Shown one piece after another: positions 45,796 to 56,765 of a stretch of 64,000 nucleotides of DNA. The translations under genes and the position numbers were made by a program. Position 1 is the stretch's first letter; each line of letters begins with the position of its first letter. The stretch comes from Callorhinus ursinus (Eukaryota; Chordata; Mammalia; Carnivora; Otariidae). The notes under the pieces were generated by a model. The model was not told the origin of the DNA, made no database searches, and was given only the letters and a program-made list of their open reading frames with translations. The stretch is taken from contig NW_020312967.1 of assembly GCF_003265705.1 (NCBI RefSeq), positions 371,183-435,182 on the forward strand. The letters are read 5' to 3'.

Positions 45796-46800
45796 TTTGG
45801 CTTGGCTCACCCCTACCTCTATTCTGCCCCTACCCTGAGTGATTTATTCCTCTCACTCCCTGTATCCCTTGAGAGCCCAGGCCAGAAACCGTGTATGTTT
45901 CTCCTGTCTATTCTTACATGATTGCAGAGAAATATATGCTGCACACATACTCATATGTCTGCTCATATAACCATATATAAATATAATACAGTTTTTGGTT
46001 AATATTTCTCTTTCTTTTAAAAATATTGTATTATATACCCTTTTCTGCACCAGGTATTTCTTCTTAATGGCTGTACAATAGTTTCGTGGTGTAGATAGAT
46101 GAAAGCTACCCTGTGGATGGACGTTCACTTTGTTTCCTGTTTTGATAGTGTTGCAACAAACACTCTTCTTCATCTTTGCTCATATTTCTTGTGGTTAATA
46201 GTACTCAGATAATGGTACTTTCATTCACATAGGGTGGATCCCTAGGAGTGACTTGGCTCTGTTGAAATACATGAGGATTTTTAATTTAAATATAGATATT
46301 GCCAGGTTGTTTTCCTCAAAGTCTTTAATATTTCACTCATATTCTCACCAGCCATGTGGGGAAGTACTTTCGCCCCATATCCCTGGCAGCAATATGCATT
46401 ATCAGACTTTTTCATTTTTGCCTGTCTAATATCTTCTTGTTATTTTAATTTGAATTTTCCGGACTGCTAGTTTGTTGTAATATATTTCTTGGTTTTGCTT
46501 TTCTCTGAATTGCCTATGCTTCCCATCTTGCCCATATTTCTATTGGGTTGTTTTTCTATGTTGTAAATTTAGAAGATAATAAGTATATTATAGATATAAA
46601 TGCTCTGTTTCCCCCATTGCATGTGTTTTTTTTCTCACATTGGTTTTTTTATTTAATAGATATTTTGCTGTTTTCATACACATTTGAAAAACATGGAGCC
46701 AAATAGGTCTCTTTGTTTTTATAGTTTCTTAATGTCTAATCTTGGTTAAAAGGGTTTCCTCCACCTAGATTGTATAGCCTGTAAATAGCTATATTTTCTT

Positions 46801-46993
46801 TTCTTTTTTAAAAGATTTTATTTATTTATTTGAGTGAGGGAGAAAGGAAGAGGGAGAGCATGAGCAGGTTGAGGGGTGGAGGGAGAGAGAGAAGCAGGCT
46901 CCCCTCTGAGCAGGGAGCCTGATGCGGGGCTCAATACCAGGACCCGGAGCCAAAGGCAGACGCTTAACTGACTGAGCCACCCAGGCACCCCAG
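46801..46993 (-). mobile_element. CAN-SINE with small internal deletion
   Basis: Near 46942 'ggacccggagccaaagg' lacks the usual 'tgggatcatgacctg' segment. Perfect 15-bp duplication tagctatattttctt (46786-46800 and 46994-47008). It is inserted into the old L1. Confidence 0.96.
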
Positions 46994-47501
46994 TAGCTAT
47001 ATTTTCTTATAGAACTGTACTTGTTTTATTTTTTTGCCCTTAAATTCTTAATAAAACTAGTATTTTCAAAAACAAACAACCTCCTTTTTTATTGAATTAA
47101 AATAATATATCTGTGCCACTAAATTTTCAAATATGTTGGCACCAGTTTTGGTTCTCTCTTCCATACCAATGATCTTTTGTTTATTCCTGGACCAATACCA
47201 TATAGACTCAATCACAGTTGGCTTCATAGAATCATGTAATATCAGGTAGGGCAAGTTTCCCCTAGCCATTCTTCCATTTTAATAACTTATTTTCTGGGAT
47301 TTATTTCTTCCATAGAAAATTTTAAGATAATTTTATCCAATTACAAAAAACTCCTTAAATTATATGTTTATCTATATATGTGTGTATGTGCATATACCTG
47401 TGTGTTTTTAGGTGCATACATGTATGTGTATATATAACCTGTAATATGTATTTCATATATTTTATATATATAATCTATAACAACATTTTCTGTTGTTTTT
47501 T

Positions 47502-47700
47502 TGTAAATTTTTTAAAAGATTTTATTTATTTATTTGCGAGAGAGAGAGAGAACGAGCAGTGGGGAGGAGCAGGGGGAGAGAGAGAAAGAAGCTGCTTCCT
47601 GCTGTGCAGGAAGGCTGATGTGGGGCTCCATCCCAGCATTGGGAGATCATGACTTCAGCCGAAGGCAGACACTGAACAGACTGAGCCATCCAGGCGCCCC
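47502..47700 (-). mobile_element. CAN-SINE
   Basis: AG-rich part and tail at 47515-47560; body reads ctgcttcctgctgtgcagga, a diverged form. Duplication ttctgttgtttttt / ttctgttggttttt (47488-47501 and 47701-47714, one mismatch). Confidence 0.94.
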
Positions 47701-47751
47701 TTCTGTTGGTTTTTGTTAGTAAGCATTGTTCCTTTTAAATGGTGTCCTTTA

Positions 47752-47934
47752 GGGCGCCTGGGTGGCTCAGTTGGTTAAGTGACTGCCTTTGGCTCAGGTC
47801 ATGATCCTGGAGTCCCGGGATCGAGTCCCGCATCGGGCTCCCTGCTCGGCAGGGAGTCTGCTTCTCCCTCTGACCTTCCTGCCTCTCATGTGCTCTCTCT
47901 CTCTCATTCTCTTTCTCAAATAAATTAAAAAAAA
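47752..47934 (+). mobile_element. CAN-SINE, sense, 'gcagggagtctgcttc' subtype
   Basis: Head gggcgcctgggtggctcagt, gtcatgatcctggagtcccg, ctcggcagggagtctgcttc and ctcaaataaattaaaa tail. Perfect 15-bp duplication aaatggtgtccttta (47737-47751 and 47935-47949). It lies head-to-head with the previous SINE, 51 bases apart. Confidence 0.97.
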
Positions 47935-48484
47935 AAATGGTGTCCTTTAATTCCCATTTTGCTTGAAATTCTTAAGAATGGCATTTGAATTTTAGGAAAT
48001 CAGTTTTCAGCATACTTGACAGGACCATTTGCTTTTCCTCCTTTAATAATCAGTGCAATTAATTCTGTTGATCTGCATTCCCTGATAATGGTCTGCCCAT
48101 GCATTTTTGAAATAAACCCTTCTTGGACATAGTGGCTTATTCATTTTCTAAAAATCTGGATTCTCTTTGATAATATTTTATTTGTAAATTGTACATTTAT
48201 ATTGAGAAGAAAGTTTTTTTGTGCTATCTTTATCAGGTCTTGAAGTAAAAGTTATACAGGATTCATAAAATGAATTGGAAGAACTCTATTTTTCTGTGAC
48301 CTGGGTTTTAGTAGAATTAACAGTATTTTATTTAAAAAAAACTTAACACGTAGTGAACTTAAGTTTTGGTGTACAGTCCTATGAATTGTAGCACATGTAA
48401 TTCATGTAACCACAACTACAATCAGGGTACGGAACAATTTCATCACTCCAAAAACTCTCTTGCAAATCCTTCTGTTAGCCCCCA

Positions 48485-48564
48485 CTAGCCCTTAGTAAAC
48501 ACTGATTGTTCTCCATCTGCTAGCCCAACTGCTAGCCCCTGGTAAACACTGATTGTTCTCCATC
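48485..48564. repeat. Local tandem duplication, period 47
   Basis: ctagcccttagtaaacactg... (48485-48517) recurs at 48532-48564 with two differences. It lies within the 3'UTR of the old L1 and arose after insertion, since the L1 family carries the segment once. Confidence 0.9.
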
Positions 48565-49449
48565 ACTATAAGTGGAGTGTTTTCAAGAATGTCATATAAA
48601 TGGAATCAGAATATATAATCTTTTGAGACTGGCTTCTCTGAGACTGGCTTTTTTTACTCAGCATAATGCCTTTGAAATTCATCCGTGTTGTTGTGTGAAT
48701 CAATAGTTTGCTTGTTTATTCATTCAGCTGTTGAAGGACTTTTGGGTTGTTTCCAATTGTTGATGATTATGAATAGAGCTGCTGTAAACATTCCTGTACA
48801 GGTTTTTGTGTGAACTTAAGTTTTAATTTCTCTTGGATAAATACTTAAGTCTAGGAGAGTAGGGTTGTAAGGGAAGTGTATGTGTAACTATAAAGTTAAA
48901 CACTGAGAAACTGTTTTCGAGAGGGGCTGTGTCGGTTTGCATTTCCATAGCAATGTGTGAGAGCTCCAGTTGTCCTTGTCAGGACTTGATATTCTCAGTA
49001 TTTGTAATTTTAGTCAATCTAATAGGTATGCAGTAGCATCTCATTGTAATTTTAATTTGTACTTCCCTAATGGCCAATGATGTTAACATCTTTTCATGGA
49101 CTTATTTGTCATCCATATATCCTCTTTGGTGAAGTGTCTGTTCAAGTCTTTTGCCCATTTTAGAACTGGGTTTTTTCTTATGTTGAGTTTTTAGAGTTCT
49201 TTATATATTTTGGTTAGAAGTACTATTTGGATGAATGGTTTGCCAATATTTTATCCCTGTCTATGGCTTGTCTTTTTACTCTCCTAACAATGTCTTTCAA
49301 AGAGCAAAAGTTCTAATTTTGACAAAGTCTGATTTATCAGCTTTTAATTTTATGGATGTGTTTTTGGTGTCATATCCATGAATTCTTTTCTTAACTCCAG
49401 ATCATAATGATTTTCTGTTATGTTTTATTCTAAAAGTTTTACAGTTTTT

Positions 49450-49744
49450 TTGAAATAATTTGATTCTTAGACTCCACCTCAAATAACTAGATAAGAATTT
49501 TCTTTTCATCAGGACTTCCATGTGATTTCCCCGCACATAAAACTTTAAGAAGCTGTGATGTTACATTCTCCCTATTCCTAAATCCATGTAGCCCTCCTGA
49601 GTTCTCCCTCTGTTTTACTAGCATCTTTAAAGATTTTCTTAGTGATCCTGTCCTAATTTCAGTCTCAAGTATTTCCCTTATTGCTATTTTACCCTATCTC
49701 CCACAGTATATGAAGCTGCATGTAGGAAAATAGTACTCTTTTCT
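49450..49744. other. Unassigned segment, possibly distal 3'UTR of the younger L1
   Basis: It starts after a short T run (49444-49451) exactly where the older L1 breaks off, and ends where recognisable L1 3'UTR text begins. It could be the terminal 3'UTR of the inserted L1 with its poly-A complement, or a separate insertion. Nothing in it is coding. Confidence 0.4.
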
Positions 49745-52028
49745 TTTGTTTCATCATGATAAGTGTATCTTTAATTTCCATCCCCTATTTCCCCCATCCC
49801 CCAACCCACCTACTCTCTGGTAACTATCAGTTTGTTCTCTATAGTTAAGAGTCTGTTTCTTGATTTCTTTCTCCCTCTCTTTTTTTCTCCTTTTGCTCAT
49901 TTGTTTTGTTTCTTAAATTCCACATGTGAGTGAGATTATGTGGTGTTTGTCTTTATCTGAGTGACTTATTTTGCTTAGCATAATACTCTCTAACTCTATC
50001 CATGTTGTTGCAAATAGCAAGATTTCATTCTTTTATATGGATGAATAATATTCCGTTGTATATATATATACCAGTTTCTTTACAACATGGGGCTTGAATT
50101 AATGACCCGAGATCAAAAGTCCCATGTCTTACTGACTGAGCCAGCCAGGTACCCCATCACATTTTCTTTATCCATTCATTATCCATTCATCGATCGATAG
50201 ATACTCGGCTGCTTCCATAGATTGGCTGTTGTAAATAATGATGCAGTAAACATAAGGGTGCATGTATCCCTTTGAATTAGCGTTTTTATATTTTTGCAGT
50301 AAGTACCCAGTAGTGAGATTCCTGGATCATAGGATAGTTCTATTATTAACTTTTTAAGGAACCTCCAAACTGTTTTCCAGAGTAACTGTACCAGTTTGCA
50401 TTCCTACCAACCGTGTAAGAGCGTCCCTTTTACTCCCCATCCTTGCCAAGACTTGTTGTTTCTTGGGTTTTTTAGCCATTCTGACAGGTGTGAGGTGATA
50501 CCTCATTGTAGCTTTGATTTGCATTTCCCTGATGATGAGTGATGTTGAGTATCTTTTGATGTGTCTGTTGACCATCTGTATGTCTTCTTTGAAGAAACAT
50601 CTGTTCATGTCCTCTGCCCATTCTCTAATTGGATTATTTGTTTTTTGGGTATTGAGTCGTGTCAGTTCTTTGTATACTTGGGATACTAACCCTTCATCGG
50701 ATATGTCATTTGCAAATATCTCCTCCCTTCAGTAATTTGCCTTTTAGTTTTGTTGATTGTTTCCTCTGCTGTGCAGAAACTTTTTATTTTGATGTAGTCC
50801 CAATAGTTTATTTTTGCTTTTATTTCCCTTGCCTCAGGAGACATATCTAGAAAATGTTACTATGGCCAATGTCAGAGAGATTACTGCCTGTACTCTCTTG
50901 AAAGATATTTATGGTTTCAGGTCGCACATTTAGATCTTTAATCCATTTTGAGTTTATTTTTGTGTATGCTGAAAGAAAGTAGTTCAGTTTCATTTATTTT
51001 TGCATGTGGCTGTCAGTTTTCCCAATACCATTTGTTGAAGAGCCTGTCTTTTTCCCATTGTATATTCATTCCTCCTTTGTCGAAGTTTACTTGACCATAT
51101 AACTGTGGGTTTATTTCTGGGTTTTCTATTCTATTCCATTGATCTGTGTATCTGTTTTTATGCCAGTACCATACAGTTTTAATTACTACTACTTTGTAAT
51201 ATAACTTGAAATCTGGAATTGCGATACCTCCAATTTTGTTTTTCTTTTTCAAGATTGCTTTGGCAAGTCAAGGTCTTTTGTGGTTCCATACAAATTTTAG
51301 GATTGTTTGTTCCAGTTCTGTGAAAAATGCTGTTGGTATTTTGGTAGGGATTACATTAAATCTGTTGACTGCTTTGGGTAGTATAGACATTTTAACAATA
51401 TTTGTCTTCCTAACTCATGAGCATGGAATGTATTTCCATTTCTTTGTGTTATCTTGAATTTCTTTCATCAGTGTTTTATAGTTTTCAGAGTATAGATCTT
51501 CCACCTCTTTGTTTAAGTTTATCCCTAGATATCTTATTGTTTTTGGTGCAGTTGTAAATGGGATTCTTTTCTTAATTTCACTTTCTGCTGCTTCATTATT
51601 ACTATAGCAATGCAACAGATTTCTGTACATTGATTTTGTATCCTGCAACTCTGCTGGATACATGTATCAGTTCTAGTAGTTTTTTGGTGGAGTCTTTAGG
51701 GTTTTCTATATATAGTATCATGTCATCTGTTAATAGTGAGAGTCTTACTTCTTCCTTACCAATTTGGATGTCTTTTATTTTTATATGTTGTCTAATTGCT
51801 TCCAGTACTTTGTCGAATAAAAGTGGTGACAGTGGACATCCTTGTCTTGTTTCTGACCTTCGAGGAAAAACTCTCAGTTTTTCACCATTGAGGATGATGT
51901 TGGCTGTGGGTTTTTCATATAAGGCCTATATTATGTTGAGACACGTTCCCTCTAGACCTACTTTACAGAGAGTTTTTTTTTTTTTTTCATGAATGGATGT
52001 TGTACTTTGTCAGATGCTTTTTCTGTAT
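49745..52028 (-). mobile_element. L1 nested inside an older L1; 3'UTR and ORF2
   Basis: 3'UTR text 'catcatgataagtgtatctttaatttcc' and 'ggtaactatcagtttgttctctatagttaagagtctg', then ORF2 in reverse. Minus-strand fragments include [13 protein letters not shown] (near 50500), [20 protein letters not shown] (near 51210) and [20 protein letters not shown] (near 51540). It is interrupted by frameshifts and a short SINE, and truncated at 'tgtactttgtcagatgctttttctgta' (52000-52028). Its divergence is intermediate between the 22-25 kb L1 and the surrounding L1M. Confidence 0.88.
50075..50155 (-). mobile_element. Short CAN-SINE fragment inside the nested L1
   Basis: Complement of the short subtype: 'tctttacaacatggggcttgaattaatgacccgagatcaaaag', then 'actgactgagccagccaggtacccc'. 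The AT-rich tail is missing and no clear duplication is seen. L1 text (tatataccag / atcacattttctttatcc) resumes on both sides. Confidence 0.85.
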
Positions 52029-52159
52029 AGTTTTTTGTTTGTTTTTAACATTTAGGTCCTGATTTAAAAGATCTATGAGTATATGTTGTATAAAGTATAA
52101 TTAAATTTTGAATTGGGCTGGGGCTTGTTTTTTTTTGCATATAGATGTCCAATTGTTTC

Positions 52160-52339
52160 TTTTTTTCTTTTTTTTTTTAATTTATTTGAGAAAGAGAGAG
52201 CACAAGAGTGGGTAGGGTCAGAGGGAGAAGCAGACTCCCTGCTGAGCAGGAAGCCCGATGCAAGACTCAATCCCAGGACTCTGGGATCATGACCTGAGCC
52301 GAAGGCAGTTGCTTAACCAACTGAGCCACCCAGGCGCCC
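52160..52339 (-). mobile_element. CAN-SINE, 'gcagactccctgctgag' subtype
   Basis: Duplication tgtccaattgtttc is perfect over 14 bases (52146-52159 and 52340-52353). It is inserted in the 5'-ward half of the older L1. Confidence 0.97.
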
Positions 52340-52363
52340 TGTCCAATTGTTTCAATACCATTT

Positions 52364-52568
52364 TATTTATCTATCTATCTAGCTATCTATTTATTTATTT
52401 ATTTGACAGAGAGGCAGCAAGAGAGGGAACACAAGCAGGGGGAGTGGGAGAGGGAGAAGCAGGCTCCCCGTGGAGCAGGGAGCCCGATGCGGGGCTCGAT
52501 CCCATGACCCTGGGATCATGACCTGAGCTGAAGGCAGACACTTACCAACTGAGCCACACAGGCGCCCC
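52364..52568 (-). mobile_element. CAN-SINE, adjacent same-orientation insertion
   Basis: Tail contains a (TATC)n run (52371-52400). Duplication tgtttcaataccattt is perfect over 16 bases (52348-52363 and 52569-52584). It overlaps by 6 bases the right-hand duplication of the SINE just upstream. Confidence 0.97.
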
Positions 52569-53145
52569 TGTTTCAATACCATTTGATAAAAAGACTGTCC
52601 TTTCTCAATTATATTGGCTTTGCACCTTGGTCAAAAATCAATTGACCATACTCATGTGGGTCTAGTGATAATCTGTTCAGTCCATTGATCTGCGTGTCTG
52701 TCCCTTTGTGAGAACACAGTGTTTTGGTTAATGTTGTTTTATAGCATGTCTTAAAATTGGGGTAGGTTTGTTCCTTTTAAAAAATGTTTGGCTCTTCTGG
52801 TTCCTTTGCCTTTGTATAAAATTTAAAATCAGCTTCTCTGTATCTGCAAAAAAAAAAATGACTTAAGATTTTGATTGGCATTGTGTTAAATCTGCATATC
52901 AGTTTGGGGAGAATTGACATCTTTAGTGTATTGAGCCTTCTAGTTTATGTATATAGTTTGCCTTTACATTTATTTAGGTCTTCTTTTATTTCTTTCATCA
53001 GGATTTGGTAGTTTCATCATACAAATCCTGTGCATTTTTTTTTTTTTAGATTTTTACCTATGTACTTCATCTTTTGTAGCTATTAGAAATAGTATTTTTT
53101 TAAAATACAAGTTTCCAATTGTCCATTAGTAACATATAGAAATTC

Positions 53146-54543
53146 TTTTTTTTTTTTTTTTTTTTTTTAAGTAAGGGAGAATGAGACGTTCCTCAGAGGT
53201 CCAGAATTATACCAGGCTGTTCCAAGTGTGTGTTTTTTTCTTGACAACCTGGCTTGGAATTCATGAACTCTAGATCTTTTTTTACCTTAAGGAAATGGTC
53301 TGTTATCTATTAAATTGTGTCCTTGTTTTAATTTTGTGTCTTCACTTTCTGAATCTGTACTATTGGCACCGTAAGTCTCCTTACCGTTTTCCTCAGAATT
53401 TTCATGATTTCATTATTTTCACCCCTTTATATTTTAAGATATTTCTTTCATTTGATCTCTCATGTCCTAATTTTGGTCTCAGTGATATCTGGACTATTTA
53501 ATAAGAATATCTTTTTTTTTTTCTCCCCCAATCATTATTTTTAATGCTGTACTTAAATTGTCTTTTGTGTTTCTGTTGAATTTATCATTTGTCTCTCCTA
53601 GCAGCTCTGTTCTCTGTGCCTGAATACTTTCTGTTTAGACTGGTCTTTGTCTGTCTTCCAGTTGGCCTCCGTTTTTGTTGGATTCCTGGGACTCAGGTAT
53701 GATTGAGGTATGTTGAGATGCTGAGCGCTGAGACAGTCCTCACATAGGTTTAGGAATAAGTGGTCTCCCTTGTGCACTATTGGCATAGAAGCAAGCAGAT
53801 ATGAGTTCACTGTGGAGGCACCTGGAGGGAAGAAGCCTCCGGATACTTAAGATTCTTTGTTTTGCCAGGGTGAAGGAAAGGAAGGACTGGGTCCAACCAT
53901 GTGCTCCTTCTTGGACTCTTAGGGCTGAAGAAATCAGGCTTTTCCTGAGGGTTGATCTTACCTCTCCTGGGAATACACAGATCTCTGCAGTCCAGTGGTC
54001 TCTCTAGAGCCCACCAGTTTATGACAGTCACCCTTGGGTCTAGTCTTAGGTGCTTATCTAGTGTAAGAGGGAGACATCCTGCATCTAGTCCTCCATTAGG
54101 AATTCCGTAGAACCCAAGGGCTTATTCACTCCTGGTGGCTCCTAGGCCTGAGCAGCTATTCAGTGCAGAAAGAGGAAGACTGAAGTCGGTGTGGGGGAGT
54201 TATAATCAAGCCTCATCTTCCTGGGTTACCTGCTCGCTTCCTCTTCTCTGATAGCTGTGCAAACATCTGTAGGGTTTGGGGGTTTAGTTGTGCCCTGAAA
54301 AATGGACTTGCTTTTTCTTCATGTTGCCTCGTATTTTTATTTAAATTAACAGTTTTAAAGATCAGAATTGATATTTGACCTGTTGAGACATTAAAAAGCC
54401 TAAACAAAGATATTAATGGTTATCTGAAACCAAATTTAGGAGGTTTAAGTCAAGCAAATTGTTATAAATTAAACCAACTGCCAATTATAGACTCATTTTG
54501 GCTTTCGTTGTGATTCAGCTTATTTGTAATGTTCCTAAAACAG
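53146..54543. other. Unclassified, starting with a run of 23 T
   Basis: The T run (53146-53168) sits exactly where the old L1 ends. What follows is not recognised. It could be a minus-strand retrocopy whose poly-A is the T run, but I see no AATAAA complement within the next 40 bases. Frames (53801-54007 plus; 53807-54031 minus) show no domain. Confidence 0.4.
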
Positions 54544-54581
54544 AATATTCATGTATTCTGAATACATAATACATGAATATT
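54544..54581. repeat. Inverted repeat, 14-bp perfect arms
   Basis: aatattcatgtatt (54544-54557) and aatacatgaatatt (54568-54581) are exact reverse complements around a 10-base loop, itself TGAATACAT-rich. It could extrude as a cruciform or form an RNA hairpin; no transposon ends are recognised. Confidence 0.9.
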
Positions 54582-55629
54582 AATATGTATTAATAGTAAA
54601 AATATCTCATTCTAGTAAAAGCAAACCATATGTGTGTATGTGTATAAATAGTGATTAAAAGGTCACATTAGAACTTCCTTCTCTCTTAGAAAGTAAACCA
54701 ACCTTGCTTTGTATAGAACTAATCTGAGGACAAAAGGAAAAGAGCTTTGATTTTTTTTTTTTATCCCTTGTGACCTTTTAATGACCTTTGGATGCCAGCT
54801 ACAGCTACAGAATATTCTGAAGGTTAAAGTGAGAAATTCCTTGGGAGGATTTTTCGGGTATGTTTTTGTTAAGTGTTCAACATCACTGGGTTCTCAGATC
54901 TTACATATTTTCATGACACAGGACACAGACTCTAAATGCAGGTGTATTCTTTTAGCTGCAAGTATTTATTTAACGAATTTCCTCTCAATTCTTCTGGTGT
55001 CAGACACAGCATGACAGTAGTTAAGGATCTGTCACCGTTCCCATTAAAAACCTTATTGTTTAGGCTTTGCTTCCTTGACTGTTTCAAATTACATCTAGCT
55101 GAAACTTGCCAAAGAAGTTGTCAGCTTAGATATGACTTTGATTTTGAAAAACTGTTGAAAATAGGAAAGCCATTTATAGTGACAGAAAAAAGAGAATTTG
55201 GCTGGCATCAAATGTCTTTTCTTACTGAAATATACTTGTTCATGAAGTTTTCTAAACAATTGCAGTATGGATTAGTACATTTTGACACTTTAAAAACAAG
55301 CATGCTTTAAAATAAGATAGATAATTAACTGGAAAAATATATGTCTCCATATATATTAGAAATGTTTCCTGGCTTTATTTTACCACGGGTGTCCAATATG
55401 TCACTATGATAAGACTCAAATGGCGAGATTCTATTTATATAGAATATGAATCAGGAGCAACTCCTGAAACATCTCACACAAAAAGAACATTTGCATAAGA
55501 ATATGCATCTTCCTGTCTTTGGTATATTCAGGGAATTAGGTTAAAAGTATAGTTTTTGTGTATAATGCTTAGATTCAGAATTCAGTAAATAGGTTAATTA
55601 GTAATTAGATCTCACAAGACAAGATTTTT
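54582..55629. other. Repeat-poor, no gene supported
   Basis: Includes the longest non-transposon open frame in the window (54936-55310, plus, 124 codons). It has no recognised domain, starts with a cysteine/phenylalanine-rich run and has no splice or promoter context, so I do not call it a gene. Confidence 0.4.
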
Positions 55630-56260
55630 CTGAATTGTAAAAATTGTTCAGAGAGATAAAGAGGTGGGGGAAGTGGAAGAGAAATTAAGAGGTATAGAGG
55701 AAAGAATTAAAAGCTCCAGTGTTTATCTAATGAGCTCCAGAAGAGAATAGAGAATAGGAAAGGGTTAATATTTGAAGAAATTATTGCTGAACCTTTTTTG
55801 AGACTTGAAAGACAAGGTTTCTCCAATACAACAAACAACATTAAATTGTAAGCAGGATTTGATAAACAAGTCCGTACCTAGAAAATCTTAAAGTGACCTG
55901 ATAAAGAAGCCAGATTGTTATTCCTTTCCAGCTAATTTTACTGATGATGGGCTCCTCACAGCAAAAAGTAGATGCCAGATATTAATTAAATAATTTTTTC
56001 AGGGTCCTGTGAAAGCACAAACTGGGATTCTATTCCCAGCCAAAATGTTGGTCAAGAAAGAGTGTAAAATATAGGCAAACGTAGATATACAAAGACTGAG
56101 AGTTTATTATTTATAGAGTGTATTATTCATTTATTATTCTTTCTGCTGAAAGAACCACTGATATATTTTACTTCAGTAAGAAGCAGATTGAATCAAAAGG
56201 AAAAAGTGGGAGGCAAATAAAAGAGGAAAACCTGCTGGTAAATGCAAACGAGGACTGACT
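55630..56260 (+). mobile_element. L1M ORF1-region relic, sense
   Basis: 'gaagaaattattgctgaacc' (55774), 'gggctcctcacagcaaaaagtagatgccagatattaattaaa' (55949), 'actgggattctattcccagccaaaatgttggtcaagaaagagtg' (56022) and 'acttcagtaagaagcagattgaatcaaaagg' (56170) follow the order of L1M ORF1 and the inter-ORF segment. All frames are broken. Confidence 0.65.
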
Positions 56261-56765
56261 CTGCCCCTGGAACCCTTCAACAGCAAAATGAAGGAGGGGG
56301 CTGTTTGAGTCAGAGCCCTGCGAAGGTTCTCTTCTATTTGGAGGAATCAAGATTTTGATTAAAAATAACATTTGCTAAAAACACAAGTTAAAAATGTAAG
56401 GGCAGCTATAGAAAGAATCGAAATAGAATTAGGAAGTGGAGCCAAACCAACCTCTGAACTATGTGATAATCTCTAGTTCAAGGATACACTTTTCAGTCCT
56501 GACCTCCATATGGAGCCTGGTGTGACTCTAGTTCCCTCATTAAAACAGAAGCTCACCTGATTGGTTCTTTGTTTCCATGCAAAAGGAGCTTCAGGAAAAG
56601 TTAAGAATGTAGACGCTCTTGTCAGGTTTCCGTAGACACATGCTGAGGGTTAGGAAGATATTTTTTTAAACTCAATTTGACTGAAACTCAATTTGATATG
56701 GGGTTGCTTTGGAGAAGAGAAAGGAAATGCTCAGAAAATGAAGTGTCTCTAAAATGACAGCAATG
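56261..56765. other. Unclassified, no gene seen
   Basis: May include the tail of the L1M relic; nothing further is recognised. Confidence 0.4.

Larger units (their letters stand above)
45960..48332 (-). mobile_element. Old L1 (L1M class) ORF2/3' region, split by three SINEs
   Basis: Reverse-complement ORF2 landmarks: 'gatccctaggagtgacttggctctgttgaaatacatgagg' (46227), 'gatattgccaggttgttttcctcaaa' (46294), 'ttctcaccagccatgtgg' (46340), 'gcttttctctgaattgcctatgc' (46497), 'cttttgtttattcctggaccaataccatatagac' (47173) and 'atctttatcaggtcttgaagtaaaag...caggattcataaaatgaattggaag' (48226). No open frame survives. Another L1 3' end takes over at about 48333. Confidence 0.85.
48333..53145 (-). mobile_element. 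Old L1 (L1M class), 3' end and ORF2, split by a younger L1 and two SINEs
   Basis: Two halves of one element. 48333-49449 runs from the 3' end (gaattgtagcacatg, 'acaatcagggtacggaacaatttcatcactcc') through ORF2 C-terminal text. Examples are 'cattcatccgtgttgttgtgtg', 'ggacttttgggttgtttccaattgttgatgattatgaatagagctgctg' and 'ccctaatggccaatgatgttaacatcttttcatgg'. 52029-53145 continues with 'taacatttaggtcctgatttaaaag', 'ccttggtcaaaaatcaattgaccatactcatgtgggtctagtg', 'agtttggggagaattgacatctttag' and ends at 'gtaacatatagaaattc'. The two halves join in order, so the younger L1 entered here. Confidence 0.88.

Noticed and set aside
45568..45921. Frames of about 100 codons rich in serine, proline, leucine or arginine/glycine/lysine
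   Set aside because: They arise from the polypyrimidine tract on both strands.
54936..55310. 124-codon plus-strand frame as a possible gene
   Set aside because: No domain, no recognisable homology, no splice or promoter context; a frame of this size is expected by chance in 64 kb.
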